A stretch of DNA of 64,000 nucleotides from Cheilinus undulatus (Eukaryota > Chordata > Actinopteri > Labriformes > Labridae), in contig NW_024571693.1 in the NCBI RefSeq assembly GCF_018320785.1, positions 1 through 64,000 of the forward strand, in the 5' to 3' direction. Below, piece by piece: positions 35,583 through 49,000 of the stretch. Position numbers and translations under genes: made by a program. Below the pieces are notes generated by a model that was given only the letters and a program-made list of their open reading frames with translations, was not told the DNA's origin and made no database searches. The stretch's first letter is position 1; each line of letters starts with the position of its first letter.

Positions 35583-36146
35583 CAGTGATGGGTCGTTTGT
35601 GAACGATCCAGTTCAAAGAGCCGACTCATTTACATCAACCTTAAAGTACGGATCCCAACTGAGAACCGTTTATTATCATTCTTACTTTTTACTGTAATAT
35701 TTTTTTTTATATAGCGTTACGTGTGTGTGTTATGTGACCGATTAATAGGGACAATCTTTTTTCCACTCTACCATAGGCAAAACATGTTCAAGGAACACAA
35801 ATATAATGGTGTAACATTGAAGTATTTCAGGTGTGTCATACAGCTCAGCCAGGAAGCTAATTTCATCTGACTCAGTGTATTTGTGGGAACAAGAAGACGT
35901 CAAAAACGAATTGCCAAATTGTTTTTTTTTTTTTTTTTTTAAATTAAAAAGCACAGTGGGAGTAAAATACCAGGGCTGATATAAATAATATGTCAATGTC
36001 AAGTCATATGACATTGTTAATTTTGGAAGGTCAAATCAAGCAAATCTTGGAACCATATGTAGATTCAATTGGAATAAATAAGAGCCGACTCTTCTTGCTG
36101 AGCGAAATGACATGATCAATTAAAAGTACTAAAATTCCCATCACTA
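35583..36146. mobile_element. hAT-like element 5' of gene 2
   Basis: Paralogous copy of the element at 27703-28241, at the same distance upstream of the signal exon (CAGTGATGGGTCGTTTG ... CCCATCACTA). It has a poly-T expansion near 35923-35940. Confidence 0.7.
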
Positions 36147-36149
36147 AGG

Positions 36150-39100
36150 TCAGGTCAGGACCAGAGGAGATGGAAGAGGCAAGCAAAGGGGCGGAGCAGC
36201 AGCAGGGCCGCCCCTTCTCAAACTTTGTCCAATCTCCACACAAGCTCTCTGCACTGTCTATGAGATACTGAGATTCAGTGTTGAAAAGCAAGGAGAAAAC
36301 CTCAGGTCAAAATCTAATCAGTTCATCATTGAATCAGAGTGGATATTTATAAAAAAAAAAAACCTCTGAAAGCAATTTTGACCTTTCACATTCACAAAAA
36401 TGTAAAAACATAAACATAAAATTTAAAAAAGTCTGCTGTATGGTTGAGCTAGAAGATAAAGTCTCAAAATCCCCCCTAGTTATTCAGATCAGTCCTTTGG
36501 GGAATGTGAATTTCTTAATCTACTTTTACAGTATAGAGAAAAATTTAAAATATCTTTTCAGTTTTAAGTTACTTTAAATCAAATTTTGCCCCAAGGAGAT
36601 AGACAGATACTAGAGGTTTTAAATCTCCACAAATAAAAGTCCTCAAACTATAAAAGTTCTAATATTTGAAAAACAAAATAAAGAAATAACTTTAAAAAAA
36701 TTAAAGACATTTTCTCTTTTGGTTTTCTTTTTTAATACATTTTTCCATCAACATCCACGCACAGTTTTCACACATGTATGGGTCTCGTTTAGTTAACAGG
36801 GTCTTTAATCGTACATAAAAAAACCTTCAGCTGTAAGAAATAATGACTGGACTCAGTTATTTCCAACATTCACTAGAGTGAACATACTGTATGGCAGAGG
36901 ATTCACAGTACATCAGTGTCACTTCTGTGGTGTTATAATCTCAGTGACTACCTGAACCATTTAAGTCAAAACTCTCCTGAGTCCCAAATCCATGGCAGAC
37001 TATTTTGGAGTCACTTCTATGTGGGTGAATTGTGTGTCTCACAATACTGCAGAAAAACAAGTGTATGGAGTACCAGAGTAATCATTTCTATGTATCGTTG
37101 AGTTGCACATCCATATATGACATTCATCTTCATAACATTCATATTATTTCATATTCAGTAGTTTTATGGATGATGCAGGAGCTGAAAAAGCTCCAGAAAG
37201 ATCTGAAAGCAAACATCAATTAATCCTTCAATTAATCAGGTTGCTGATTTCTAAACTTGGACATCTAGCATTTCCAGTGTTGGTTTAAAGTGGCTATGTG
37301 TGTTTTACAGCTTAATTTTTAGAGCTTAATGCTGTTCAGGTGATTATTTAGCAAATATTGTATAGAAATAGTGTGCAGTTTGGATTTGGGAGACAAGAAG
37401 TTTGAATGAGCGTACAATTTTTACAACAAATAAATATCCGACAAACTAATACATGTACAGTACACTGACTTGTAAACATGTAAAAAAAAACAACAACATT
37501 GCAATTGAAAATAAAAGCAAGTTAAAACAAAGTATATAAAAACTTGAAATAACAATTCATCACTGAATCCCATTACAGACTCTCATGAACAATGACACAT
37601 CATTCATAGATATTCTATTGATGTTAAAATATTTAGTAACCCTCTTCTTCATCTGTTCTTTATCATTTGTTCTATTTTAACTTTTTCTCTGAAATTGCAC
37701 TTAAACTCATTATAAACACACTAATTTATTTAAGGCTAAAACATCAGAAACATTCATCCTCCAGTAGAGTTCATTTTCTGATTGAACACAGCAGCTGTAT
37801 GAGGCCCCCGAGAGGCAACAAGAGGAACTACAGCAGAGGATTTAAAGTACACCTTTTAAAGGGCATATGCTTGTTTTTTTTTTTTTTTGGTTTGTTTGTT
37901 TTTTTACTTGATCCTCAAGTAACATGATTTTTTTTCCCAGTTAGGTTGAGAAAATATCTTTTTTTAACAATATATTTAAAGCTATGTGTTTCTTCTGTTT
38001 GGCATGTAAGCAGGTAAAAATGTTGTCAGTCTAAACTGTAAAAACATTCCTTTCATCTTAGAAATCCTCATCTGTTTTGCATTCAAAAACTGCAAGAACA
38101 AATTGTGGAAAATACCTTCAAAAGTTACATAAAATTTTTGGAGGGAAATTATATTTTGGATAATTTTCCCTACTTTTATTTACTTTAATAGAAAAACAAA
38201 GCTTTGTAATCTACAAGTGACTTAAATTACTGGTTTTGGTGCAAAAGAAACTGCTGAAACCAGGACAATGATGGAGAGAAAGGCATGTCTCAGCACTTTA
38301 TACAGGTATACTAGCTGCACTGATAGAAAGGAGGCAGACAGTGTTTCAGATGAATAAAAAAGTGTCTCATATACCAGATTTTACAGTAATTAGCACCTGA
38401 CAACCATTCAAGTTTGAAGACGTCACAAGATTTCAGAGTTCTTTTACATCATTCAAGTGTTGGAACAGTCACTTTAACATGTATAAAATAGAGATAGTTC
38501 ATGGGGAATAAACGATCAGATTAAAAAAATGCCACAAAATGTTTGTGTTTGGTCACGACCATAAGAATGTAATGAAATGTAAACATACAAAAATAATCTC
38601 TTTACTTTGGTTTGGCAAAGATCTCAGGATTTATAGCAACGAAATGGCTAATCGTTATTATTAGAAATTTTAACTAAATTCTCCCAGAACTTCAAGTTTT
38701 GGCATCAAAAATGGCAGCACAGATTTGATTCTCTAAAAATATATAATCTAAAACCCTGAAGGAATATAAGACAGTTGTACAGAATTTAAACGGGATCCTA
38801 GGTGAAGCAAATTTGACCTCTACTCTTTGTCCTACAGATTAAAATATAAAAAATATAACAACAACTTTGGGGTGTTTTGTTCAGCTCAAGTTTGCACAGT
38901 GACTACAAAGAAGGCACTTTCTAAAAGGCTTGTTTTTTATCCTAAAAAAGAAGTTTGTCGATGTAAATGCTATAAAAAGTTTGGTGTTCTAGCCTAGTAA
39001 AAATGTCACAAAGGATTAACTGTGTAAAAATAGAGACTCTTAAAATCTTCTAAAATCCCTTGACATGAATCCCTTATCTGCTTCTTCATATTTTCCTCCA

Positions 39101-39400
39101 ACATACAGCAACAATGATGATTTACTGGTCTGAAGCTGCTGTAAACAGAAATGTTAACTACTATCACTCAGTGGTCCTGAACCATGCAATGATTTTAAAA
39201 TGCATGATCTGCAGAGAGCAGCTATTTGTATTCATTCTTACGCTACAAGCTGACGTGGCTGTTAGGTAGTTAACGTCAGAAATAAATAGTACATTTCTTC
39301 AAGTTTTCTCACTACCGTAACACTTCATCCCATAGTGAGTGTAACATCTTCAAACGGAACGGAACAGAAGTCTCTACCAACGAGTTTTGAGGTTTACGCC
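36150..39400 (-). other. 3' untranslated/flanking part of duplication unit 3
   Basis: Homologous to blocks 3' of genes 1, 2 and 4; for example 'gagtgaacatactgtatggc' at 36875 recurs near 59525, and 'gcatgatctgcagagagcag' at 39200 recurs near 60340. No independent gene recognised. Confidence 0.55.
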
Positions 39401-39407
39401 CATCTCC

Positions 39408-39952
39408 TCAGTCATCTGCTCTCTGTTCATCAGCTGATGGTTCACAGTTGGTTTCCGGTTTGTCTGGCATCAGTGCAGATTTCTCTGTTGGACAACAAAG
39501 TAAAGGATGTTTTAAAAAAAAAGCAGAACAAAGGTGTCTAAAATTATTTTTATTTAAATACAGTTCAAACCATGATAAAAACCTGACAAAGTGATAGTTT
39601 CTTAGTTTCACACATCCTCCTTTCGTACTTTCTGTGCAGATTTTTTTTTTAAGATTTATTTTTGGGCTTTTTATGCCATTATTTAGAGAGGAGGACAGTG
39701 GATAGAGTTGGAAACAGGGATGAAAAAGTGATGACTATTTTTCAAACTAATTCTTGGGGCTTTTACTTGTGTTTGGGAAGAAAATGATTCAACTGCAAAA
39801 CACCAAAGACAAAACATTATTCTTTCAGTCATTAGAAACTGTGAGAGAACTAAAAGAGAATGACAAGTATGTTAAATATTACTTACCAGAGTCCTTGTTG
39901 GTATCCGGAGGTCCAGAGGTCTGCAGGTCAGGAACCACTGCAGATGAGAGCT
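39408..39952 (-). CDS. gene 3 terminal tail exons (in-frame only by alternative splicing)
   Basis: Two exons with good signals: 39952-39887 (E LSSAVVPDLQTSGPPDTNKDS, donor ACTCTG|GTAAG) and 39484-39408 (KSALMPDKPETNCEPSADE... stop). The second matches the end of the gene 4 last exon (KMPDKKPETNCEPSADG). Both start in phase 1, but the upstream exon 41624-41561 ends in phase 2, so they would be read correctly only if that exon is skipped. Whether they are used is unknown. Confidence 0.5.
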
Positions 39953-40051
39953 CTATAAAATGATGAAACATAAAAGTACATTGATTCCTGGTCAGTGTTA
40001 GAGACTGCAGCTTCTGCCAGGCCCTGGTTGGAAGTTTCTGGAGTCACTGAC

Positions 40052-43000
40052 TCAGTCTCTATTAAATACAACAACACAATAACAAGTAAGAATTTTAATA
40101 CACCTTTAACACCTGAAGCCACGATGTCTGTCCCACCCCAGCCTGGATGACAAAAGCTAAATGTCTTTACTGGATGTTAGAACTAGCTTCAAGCTTAAAA
40201 AGCTTGAAATGTCAGTTAGGCCGGCCACACACTACAGGATTTTAAGCCCGATTTGGGGCAAGATTTGCCTCCCGCGACAATCGTGGGGGCATATACCGAC
40301 TGGAGCCTCGTCGCAAACGATTATTTGTCTGAGTAGTCTGCATGTGTGTGGTGTCAATGCAATTAATTTACTGCTCCAAATCGCGTTGTAGCCTCCCAGA
40401 CCCTGAATCATAAATATCAGACATGTCTGATATTTAAGGTTCTAGGTCGTAGTGCCACTGACGGAGTACCCACAACAACCAACGAGAGTGAGCACACTGG
40501 GTATTGTCACCAGACGAATCATATGTACTTTCACCACTCACAACCATAAACACAACGGTAGCTTAATTTCAGCCAGGATTTCGCCCTGAGTCTTTCCCTT
40601 GTTTTATGATTGTTGCTGCACCTGTAACATGCCAGGACAGCCTGTTGTAGAGAGACAGCAAGACGGCATCGACAGACAATCATTTTTTGTTTTTGTTTTT
40701 TTTTTTTTTTTAACATCACGTGATCACGCGAGGTCATAGGCAGGTCGGCAGGTGTGTGGTCTCCAGTGATCTGACAGTCTGGCCGAGTCGTCTAGTGTGT
40801 GTGTTCAGGGGATTAAAGATGAAAAATCTTTGGAAATTGTCCTGAAGTCTGTCTGTCTCCCACGGTTTTAAAATCGTTTCATATTAAAAAATCGTCTAGT
40901 GTGTGGCCAGCCTTACCTGATAATCATTTTAATCAAGTGTAAAACAGTATTTTTCATAGCAGCGTCTTATGTGCAACAGAGTCAATGAATGTGCAAACAA
41001 TACCACTAGTAAACTGAGGTGTTATGGTTTAAAATGTGACCATGTTTACTGATGACTCTCAACTGAATGTGATGTTTAAAACAGAAAGAGTTCTCTTGAA
41101 TGCATCTTTGGGTTGATTTCCATTAGATTCATGTCTGATGAGCATATTTTGACCTGATATAAATAAATAAACAAAGATTCTTTATAAGGATAGCTACACA
41201 GACACCAAGGCTTTTGTTTGCTCTCAGATCAATGCTTATGTACAGTCAAAGGCCTCTTTCTGTCCAGCAGTCTTCACGTTTCTCTCTGTGAGCACCTTGA
41301 GATGACTCAGGTGTTACTTTATGTTACCTTTAGGCCTCTGAGATACACCTCCAATGTAAGTATCAATAAATAGCAGAGTGCTCAAACTTAAAGTAGTAAA
41401 TAACTTTAAAAATAATGCAGAGAAGGGCATTTCCTTCTTAGATTAAGAGGAGCTGACACATTTGAGTAAAAGTGCCTTAAATGACGTACTAAACTTGGGT
41501 AAACATTAAGACGTTTTCCAGAAAAGGAAACTCAGGAAACGTGCTTAGGATTTTACTTACGAGCTCCACCGTGGCCATTTTGTATTACTAGGGGGGTCTG
41601 AGACCAGGCTGGTTCTCTGGGCTCCTGAAGCAACTGAGGAAAATGATTAAAATAAATAAATAAATAGTAATGATAACAGAAAATAGAACAGTAACTAAAA
41701 CACACTTGGTTGATTTTCTACTATCAGTCAGTCTTCTGTAACTATTTTGAACATGTTTTTATGTTTGGTTTAATAACATTTTACTCACCAGCTCCATTGC
41801 TGAGATGTTGGTTGTCTTTGGGATGTCCTGAAACAAATGGTAGAAAAAAATCCATTGTAAGATAACTGGTGAATGATTTTGTTTAAAGTCAAACAAGTTT
41901 TATCATAGTTTAAACATGTTTCAGAATAGGTCTAATAGCATTTTATTACCTTCAGCAGCTAAATCATCTGGAGTTTGATTTAGTGGGTCCATCTCATGCT
42001 CATGTCCTAACAAAACAAAAAATAAATATATATGTATATATAGGTCAGACTGAATCATTGTATCAGTATAAGGGGTGCGTGATAAGATGATCTCAGATCA
42101 TGAAGAAATAGATGAGCTGCTAAAGTTGTTTTATTGTAGAATCTGTTTTTTTATTCTTCTAGCTCTTCGTTCCTTCTTCCCTTCTGCTTCCCAACACAGC
42201 GGTGATGCACGGCTGCAGATGAAACTGAAACTTAAGATTTAGTCCTTAAGAAGATTTCTATCTGACCTATACGAAACTGTATTGGGGCTTCCTAAACCAT
42301 GAATGTGCAAAAGAAATGTATTTAAATTAAAATAAGACAGGGACATTATTTACTGCATAACCATGTGTCTCAGACATCAAACATCTTCTGGTTTATGTTT
42401 ATTTGCTTATTTAGCCAGTCTGTAAACAAGGCTGTCATATAAAAATGTGTATGCTCAGGCTACTTGTGCAAAGCTGCACTACAGAATTCTGTTTACAGTC
42501 CACATGCTTTCAGCTTAAAGTCATTGTGTTAAAATTTGCTACATAAACACTTGAACAGATCTAAAAACACAAAGGAGGACACATAAATCATATTTCCTAA
42601 GTTGTGCAGAAAATGCAGAAATTGATGATGATGGTGATAGTGGCAACAATGAAATGGCAAATTCTAATCTCGTCATACATTGGCCAACAGGTTTTTGCAG
42701 AAGAGAATGAAGACTTAAAATGCTTGACTTGTAAAAATAACATTTATGCATGTTAAAATTACATGGGGTATAAATTGTTTTTTCTGGTCATTATGTTAAG
42801 ACTTTGTCATAAAATTGAAAGAAAAATTGTGATAAATGAAGATTGTTATCTGGCCTTAAAAAAATCATGATATGTTTTGCTCCATATCGCCCTTCTCTAT
42901 GTATACTATATTGCATGTGGTGAAAACTTAAAGTGGGCTACAGATTTGGAATTTTATACTTAAAAATAGTGAATACAGACATGTTTGCATGTTAAATATA

Positions 43001-46000
43001 TACATATATTTTAATGTTGATATTATTCAACTGTAGTTCATTTAAACAAGTTCAACTTTTCACATGTTAAAAAGGAGATTTAGTTTCTTACCCTCTTCTC
43101 TTTCTACATCTCTTCCTGTGTAGACAAAGAAAAGCATGTTGTAAATCAGTCATTCATAATGTGATCATCTTTAAACATTAATCATGCTTAAGCAGAGTGT
43201 CACCAAAGATGGATCCTGACAGCAGAAGAAACTCAAACATCTTAATAAACTTTCATCTCATTACTGACTGTATTCAAATAAGGATTTTCTCTGTGTAAAA
43301 TTAAATACTTGGACTAAAAATCTGGTTGAGCAAAACTATTAAAGAAACAACAAAACAACTCTAAAATTCCTGCTTAATTAGAAAAAAATCATTCGGTACA
43401 ACTGAGTTATTGTCTGTTTATGGATGCTCTATTGGTTTTGCAGGATACTTTAAGCAGCCTACAGATTTGGCTTGAAAATGTTTTGTTTTGCATTTTACGA
43501 AAATGAAAACAAATTTATTAATTTAAATAGACTTCAGTTGAGAATTATGTGAAACTTTCACATGTTTAAGACAGCATTTAGTGACTTACGGTTATTTGGT
43601 CCTTGCCTTCTTCCTGTATATAAGAAAGAAAAGCATGTAGTAAATCCGCCATTAATGATGTGATCATTATCAGTCACTGACCATGCTTTAGCATTGTTTT
43701 ATATTTGATAGTGACAGTGGAAAGAACATAAGGTACTCCTTCATCAGACTCAAACCACAGAACTGATCTGTAGGTAATTTTGACTTTTTGTTGAAAATCA
43801 AATATTATCACTTATAAATTTGTTAGAGCAAAACTACTGAAAGAATTCATTATTACTGAATATTTTATCAACACAATGAATTCTGGCTTCTTACCCCTGA
43901 TGTGATTGTAGATGAAAACAGCAGCAACCACAATGACTACCAAAACAACCACTACTATTACTGGCACAAGGATGGATATCAGTCGGTCCTGTTCTTCTAT
44001 AAAACAAAAAGATAAAACAAAAAGTCAAATGTATTTGGATGATGTTGGTTAATGCTTTTGTTTGATATTGTAGTATTGTTAATATGCAATGTTTGTCTAA
44101 AGATAAAAAATCTGTGCTTATAATGAGGATGTTTGTCAGTAGAACTACTCACCTTTAGTGATGATGGGGTTTTTGATGCTTTCACTGGTTTCATTGCTGA
44201 CTGGGTTCATCATCAAACATCTGAAACTGTACTCCTTTGAATCCTAAACATTCATGGAAAGAAAATCATGAAAACAAATTAGGAAAAAAGCTCAGTAGCA
44301 CTGAGGATGATACAATATGATAAAGAAAGATTAATGTTGTTAGTTTTTCATACCTTTGTTATAATCAACACAACATTTGAAGGTCCATCCCTGCCATCTA
44401 TAAACCACGTATAAGTGACTGGTTCAGCCTCTGCAGTGTTGCCTTCACAGGTCAGGTTACAGCTGGTCATGTCAGGGTTGCAGGATTTGACGACAGAGGG
44501 TTTAGCTACACGAGCTGACAGAAGAAACAGCAAAAAATATGTAGGAAGTGGACTTGAGGTGATAAGAAATTAAAGAAAATAATAATCTGGAGGTTAAACT
44601 TCATTTAAAATTCTCCACTCACAGATAACAGAGAGTTCAGTCTTGTTGGTGACTTTGCCGCTAATCTTTAGTGTGTAGATGCCGTTGTCTGTTTGTTTCA
44701 GTCCTTTGATGGTCAGTGCTCCAGTTTTAGTGTTCACCTCACAGCGACCTGATATAGCGGTAAAACAGGACACCAGTCAGGAGGGAATATTAATACAGGA
44801 AAAATATACTGTGGTGAATCCCTTTTTTTGATTTTATGTTTAATATTTGATATTTCATCGTCAATGTTTTTTTGTAACTCTAAAGATTTCTACTCCTCAA
44901 ACACTTAAATAACTCAGAATACACAATTTAAAACCTTTTTTTTTTTAACATTTTGTGAGCTGTTTAAGATTTGTAAGTATCAACACTGATCAAAAATACA
45001 ATCATGCCTTTCCTTCAGTTAAAATATTTCATAAAGGATGTAAATAATTAAAATACCATGGATATAAAGTGACTTATGAACAAACACAAAGTCAGCGTAT
45101 TATAACCTCAAGAATATTTCTAGGATTTAAGGACTAATGTCACAGCAGGACCTTGAAAAACTGGTCCATGCATTTATCTTTAGTCGAGTTGACTACCGTA
45201 ACAGTGTCTTTACTGGTCTGCCTAAAAGTCTATCAGACTGATCAGCAGCTGATCCAGAACGCTGCTGCTTGAGTCCTCACTAAGACCAAGAGTGGGCCAT
45301 ATCAGTCCTGTTCTGAGGTCTCTACACTGGCTCCCTGTCTCTCAGAGAACAGACTTTAAGATCCTCCTGTTAGCTTTGAATGGTTTAGGCCCAGAATAAA
45401 TCAGAGACCTTCTAGTCCAGTATGAACCATCCAGACCACTCACGTCATCTGGTGCAGGTCTGCTCTGTGTCCCTAAAGTCAGAACTTAACACGGAGAATC
45501 AGCGTTCAGTTTCTATGCTCCTTATATCTAGAACAAACTCCCAGAAAACATCCGGTATGCTGAGAATTTGAGTTCTTTTAAATCAAGGTTGAAGACTCAC
45601 CTGTTCACTGCTGCCTTTGACTTTGAACTCTGCACTGTAGCTTTTACTTTAATATCTGTTTTTATCTTTATTGTTTTTTTTTGCTGTTTTAAAAAAACTT
45701 ATGTGTTTTTATCTTTTTGGATTTTATCTGTTGTTTTACATATAAAGTTCAGACAAATGGCACTAGGGATGTGTCTATCTTCTGTGGGTCTTATTTGCTG
45801 TTTGTTTTGTAATAAAATGTTTTCATTGTGTTTCTTTTTCCCTTTGTCAATGTATTTTAATGACCTGTGTGAAGCACTTTGAATTGCCTTGTTGCTGAAA
45901 TGTGCTATGCAAATAAACTTGCCTAGCCTTGCCTTACTGAAAACAGGTGAAAGGAGCACCCAAATGTACATCCTAAAATGAAATAAAATCAAAATGTTTA

Positions 46001-49000
46001 ACTCTCTTTCTTACCCACAAATACACTCAGATTGATGCTAAAAGCAAATTAAAGGTCATGATAAAGTCACTGGTCGCGTTTCCTTCAGCACAAATCAATG
46101 GCTGAGTTATTCTAATACCGTGAAGTTTGTTTCTCTGTTAACATATCAAAAGCTATGATTTTGATCAAGGTTCTGCTTGTGTTTTCAAGCTGAATAAATA
46201 TGTTTAAGTACATCAGTGAGTGAATTTACCTTCAAACTGGTTAAGGCACTCAAACTCATCTCCATACCACCCTGCTGCAATACTTTCATTGTGTTTCCAC
46301 TCGATTCTTTGGATAGTATCATTCATGGGGGGTGGTCTGATGATCACATCTTCACCTTTAGCTCCGTAAACTAGGACAGCTGTTAAAAAAAAAGTGCATC
46401 AAATGTCATTATTAAACTACTAAATACACTGTTAAGTTGAATAAATATACAGTGCTTTACAAATTTATTAGACCAGTTGTCATATTTGTCTCAGAGACCA
46501 TCCAGCATCATGAAGTGCTTTAATGCGGACTCTCATTTTCAGTGCGCTCTCAACGTTTTACCGTTTTGAACAGGAATGAGGAGTTTCAAACTGAATTCAC
46601 CTTCTTATATCCAAATTTGAGCCGGCTCACTGGGCTTCTCTGAGAAGTCAGAAATGAATCAAGCATTTCAACCACTAAAACAAAGCTTTCTGTTCAGGAA
46701 TGCAAGTAAATAACTATAATTTGACATATTAATCAAGAAAAAATAATGTGCTTTACTATTTTTTCAGTTTTTTTGTAAATCGGTAAATTTGAAAATTCAT
46801 GGATAACAATAATAATTACATTTTAGCATTAAAAATATCATTTGGGTTAAAGAGCTTCTACATATTGGTGTATTAACCATTGCAGAAACATAAAAAATGA
46901 TTTTGGTAATTACCAATGCTGTTAATATAGGGCAGCTGTGGCATCAACCTTACTTTGGTTAGGGTTAGGGTGGTCTAATAAATTTGTTAAGCACTGTAAA
47001 CAAACAGCATATATGAAGACTGTGAGAGATCTTGAAACAAGGCAAAGGTTTATAAACAAGGTCAAAGACAAGGGCAGAACTGGTATCAAGTTATGTTCTA
47101 GTATGTCTCTATAGACCTGCATTTGTCATGAATGATCTTCCTTTTACAAAAATGGATAATTTATCATAAAAAAAAATGATCTACTCAAAAGATGTTAGCT
47201 AACATTCTTTATCTGATAAGCGTAGCCTTGCATATGTGAAATGATTATTTAAGTATTAAATTATACAAACTTTGTTTATTATTGGGATCTTTGATGAAGG
47301 GGTTTGTGACGCTTTCACTGGTGTCATTGCTGACTGGGTTCATCATCAAACATCTAAAACTCTCCTCCTTTGTATCCTAAACATTCAGAGAAAGAAAATC
47401 ATGAAAACAGATTAAGAAAAAGCTCAGTAGCACTGAGAATGCCACAATATGGTAAAGACAGATTAATGTTGTTAGTTTTTCATACCTTTGCTATAATCAA
47501 CACAACATTTGAAGGTCCATCCCTGCCATCTATAAACCACCTATAAGTGATTGGTTCAGCCTCTGTAGTGTTGCCTTCACAGGTCAGGTCACAGCTGGTC
47601 ATCTCAGTGTTGCAGGATGTTTTTACAGAGGGTTTAGCTACACGAGCTGACAGAAGAAAGAGCAAAGATACGGGGTACTCTAGGGGACTTGAGATCAAAA
47701 AAATTTCCAAAATAATCTGGAGGTAAAACTTTATCTAAAAAAAATCACCGCTCACAGATAACAGAGAGATGAGTCTTGCTGGAGTCTCTGAAGTTAATCT
47801 CTGGTGTGTAGATGCCGCTGTCGTTCAGGTTTAGTTCTTTGATGGTCAGTGCTCCAGTATCAGTGTTCACCTCACAACGACCTAAAATCATCAGCAGACA
47901 TGGTGACATGTGACAGCAGGTAGCAGGAAAAATGTAAAACAGAGAGAAATGGAAAAAAGACAAAACAAAAATCACAAACAACGGTGGTAAATATCTGGGT
48001 TTTTAAGGTTCAAATGCATTACTCATCCATCCCTCAACCTTAAACCACTCAAAAAAACACAATAAAATAACTCAGAATAGAACAAGCATGGGATTTATCC
48101 ATTGTTTCAGTAAGTGACAGAAAGAAAAGCCAAAACACGATTAGTCCTGTCTTGACTTTTGCTGACACAGAAGTATTATACCTGATATAACATCTTACAC
48201 TGAAAACATGTGAAAGGAGCACCCACATTTACATCCTAAAATGAACTGAAATCAACACCTTTAACTCTCTTTCTTACCCATTTAAACACTCAGATCAACG
48301 CTAAAAGCAAATTAAAGGATAAAGTCACTGGTCGTTCACATTAGCAAAAATCAGTGGCTGATTTATTCTAATAACTGGAAGATTGTTTCTCTGTTAACAT
48401 ATCAAAAACTATAATTTAATCAAGGTACTTCTTGTGTTTTCAAGCTGAATAAATATGTTTAAGTACATCAGTGAGTGAATTTACCTTCAAACTGGCCAAG
48501 GCACTCAGACTTGTTTCCATACCACCCTGCTGCAATATTTTCATTGTGTTTCCACTCGATTCTTTGGATAGTATCATTCATGGGGGGTGGTCTGATGATC
48601 ACATCTTCACCTTTAGCTCCGTAAACTGGGACAGCCAGAAAAAAAGGCACCAAATGTCATTAAACTCCTAAATGCACTGTTAAGTTGACTAAATATAAAC
48701 AAACAGCATATATGAACATGGTGACAGATCTGGAAATGATGACAAAGGTCTATATACTAGGTCAAAGACGAGGGCAGAACTGGTATCAAGTTATGTTCAA
48801 GGATGTCTCTATAGACCTACATTTGTCACAATCTACCTTTTACAAAAATGGATAAATTATCATACAAAACAGATAATCTACCCAGAAGATGTTAGCTAAT
48901 GTTTTTTATCTGATAAGCGTAGCCTTGCATAAGCACAATATTTATAAAGGTATTAAAATATACAAACGTTGTTTAATGAAGGGGTTTGTGACGCTTTCAC

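Noticed and set aside
45568-45882. 104-codon frame beginning SFKSRLKTHLFTAAF as a possible host gene
   Set aside because: It is the end of an L2-like reverse-transcriptase protein running into 3' UTR; the hydrophobic part is a translated T-rich tail.
48468-48653. Apparent separate start (VPFFLAVPVYGAKGED) that could be a signal peptide for pair c, and the same in pair b at 50149-50334
   Set aside because: The upstream part is the polypyrimidine tract and CAG/TAG acceptor of the V exon, there is no ATG in frame, and the exon keeps phase 1. The run of hydrophobic residues is only 6-7 long.
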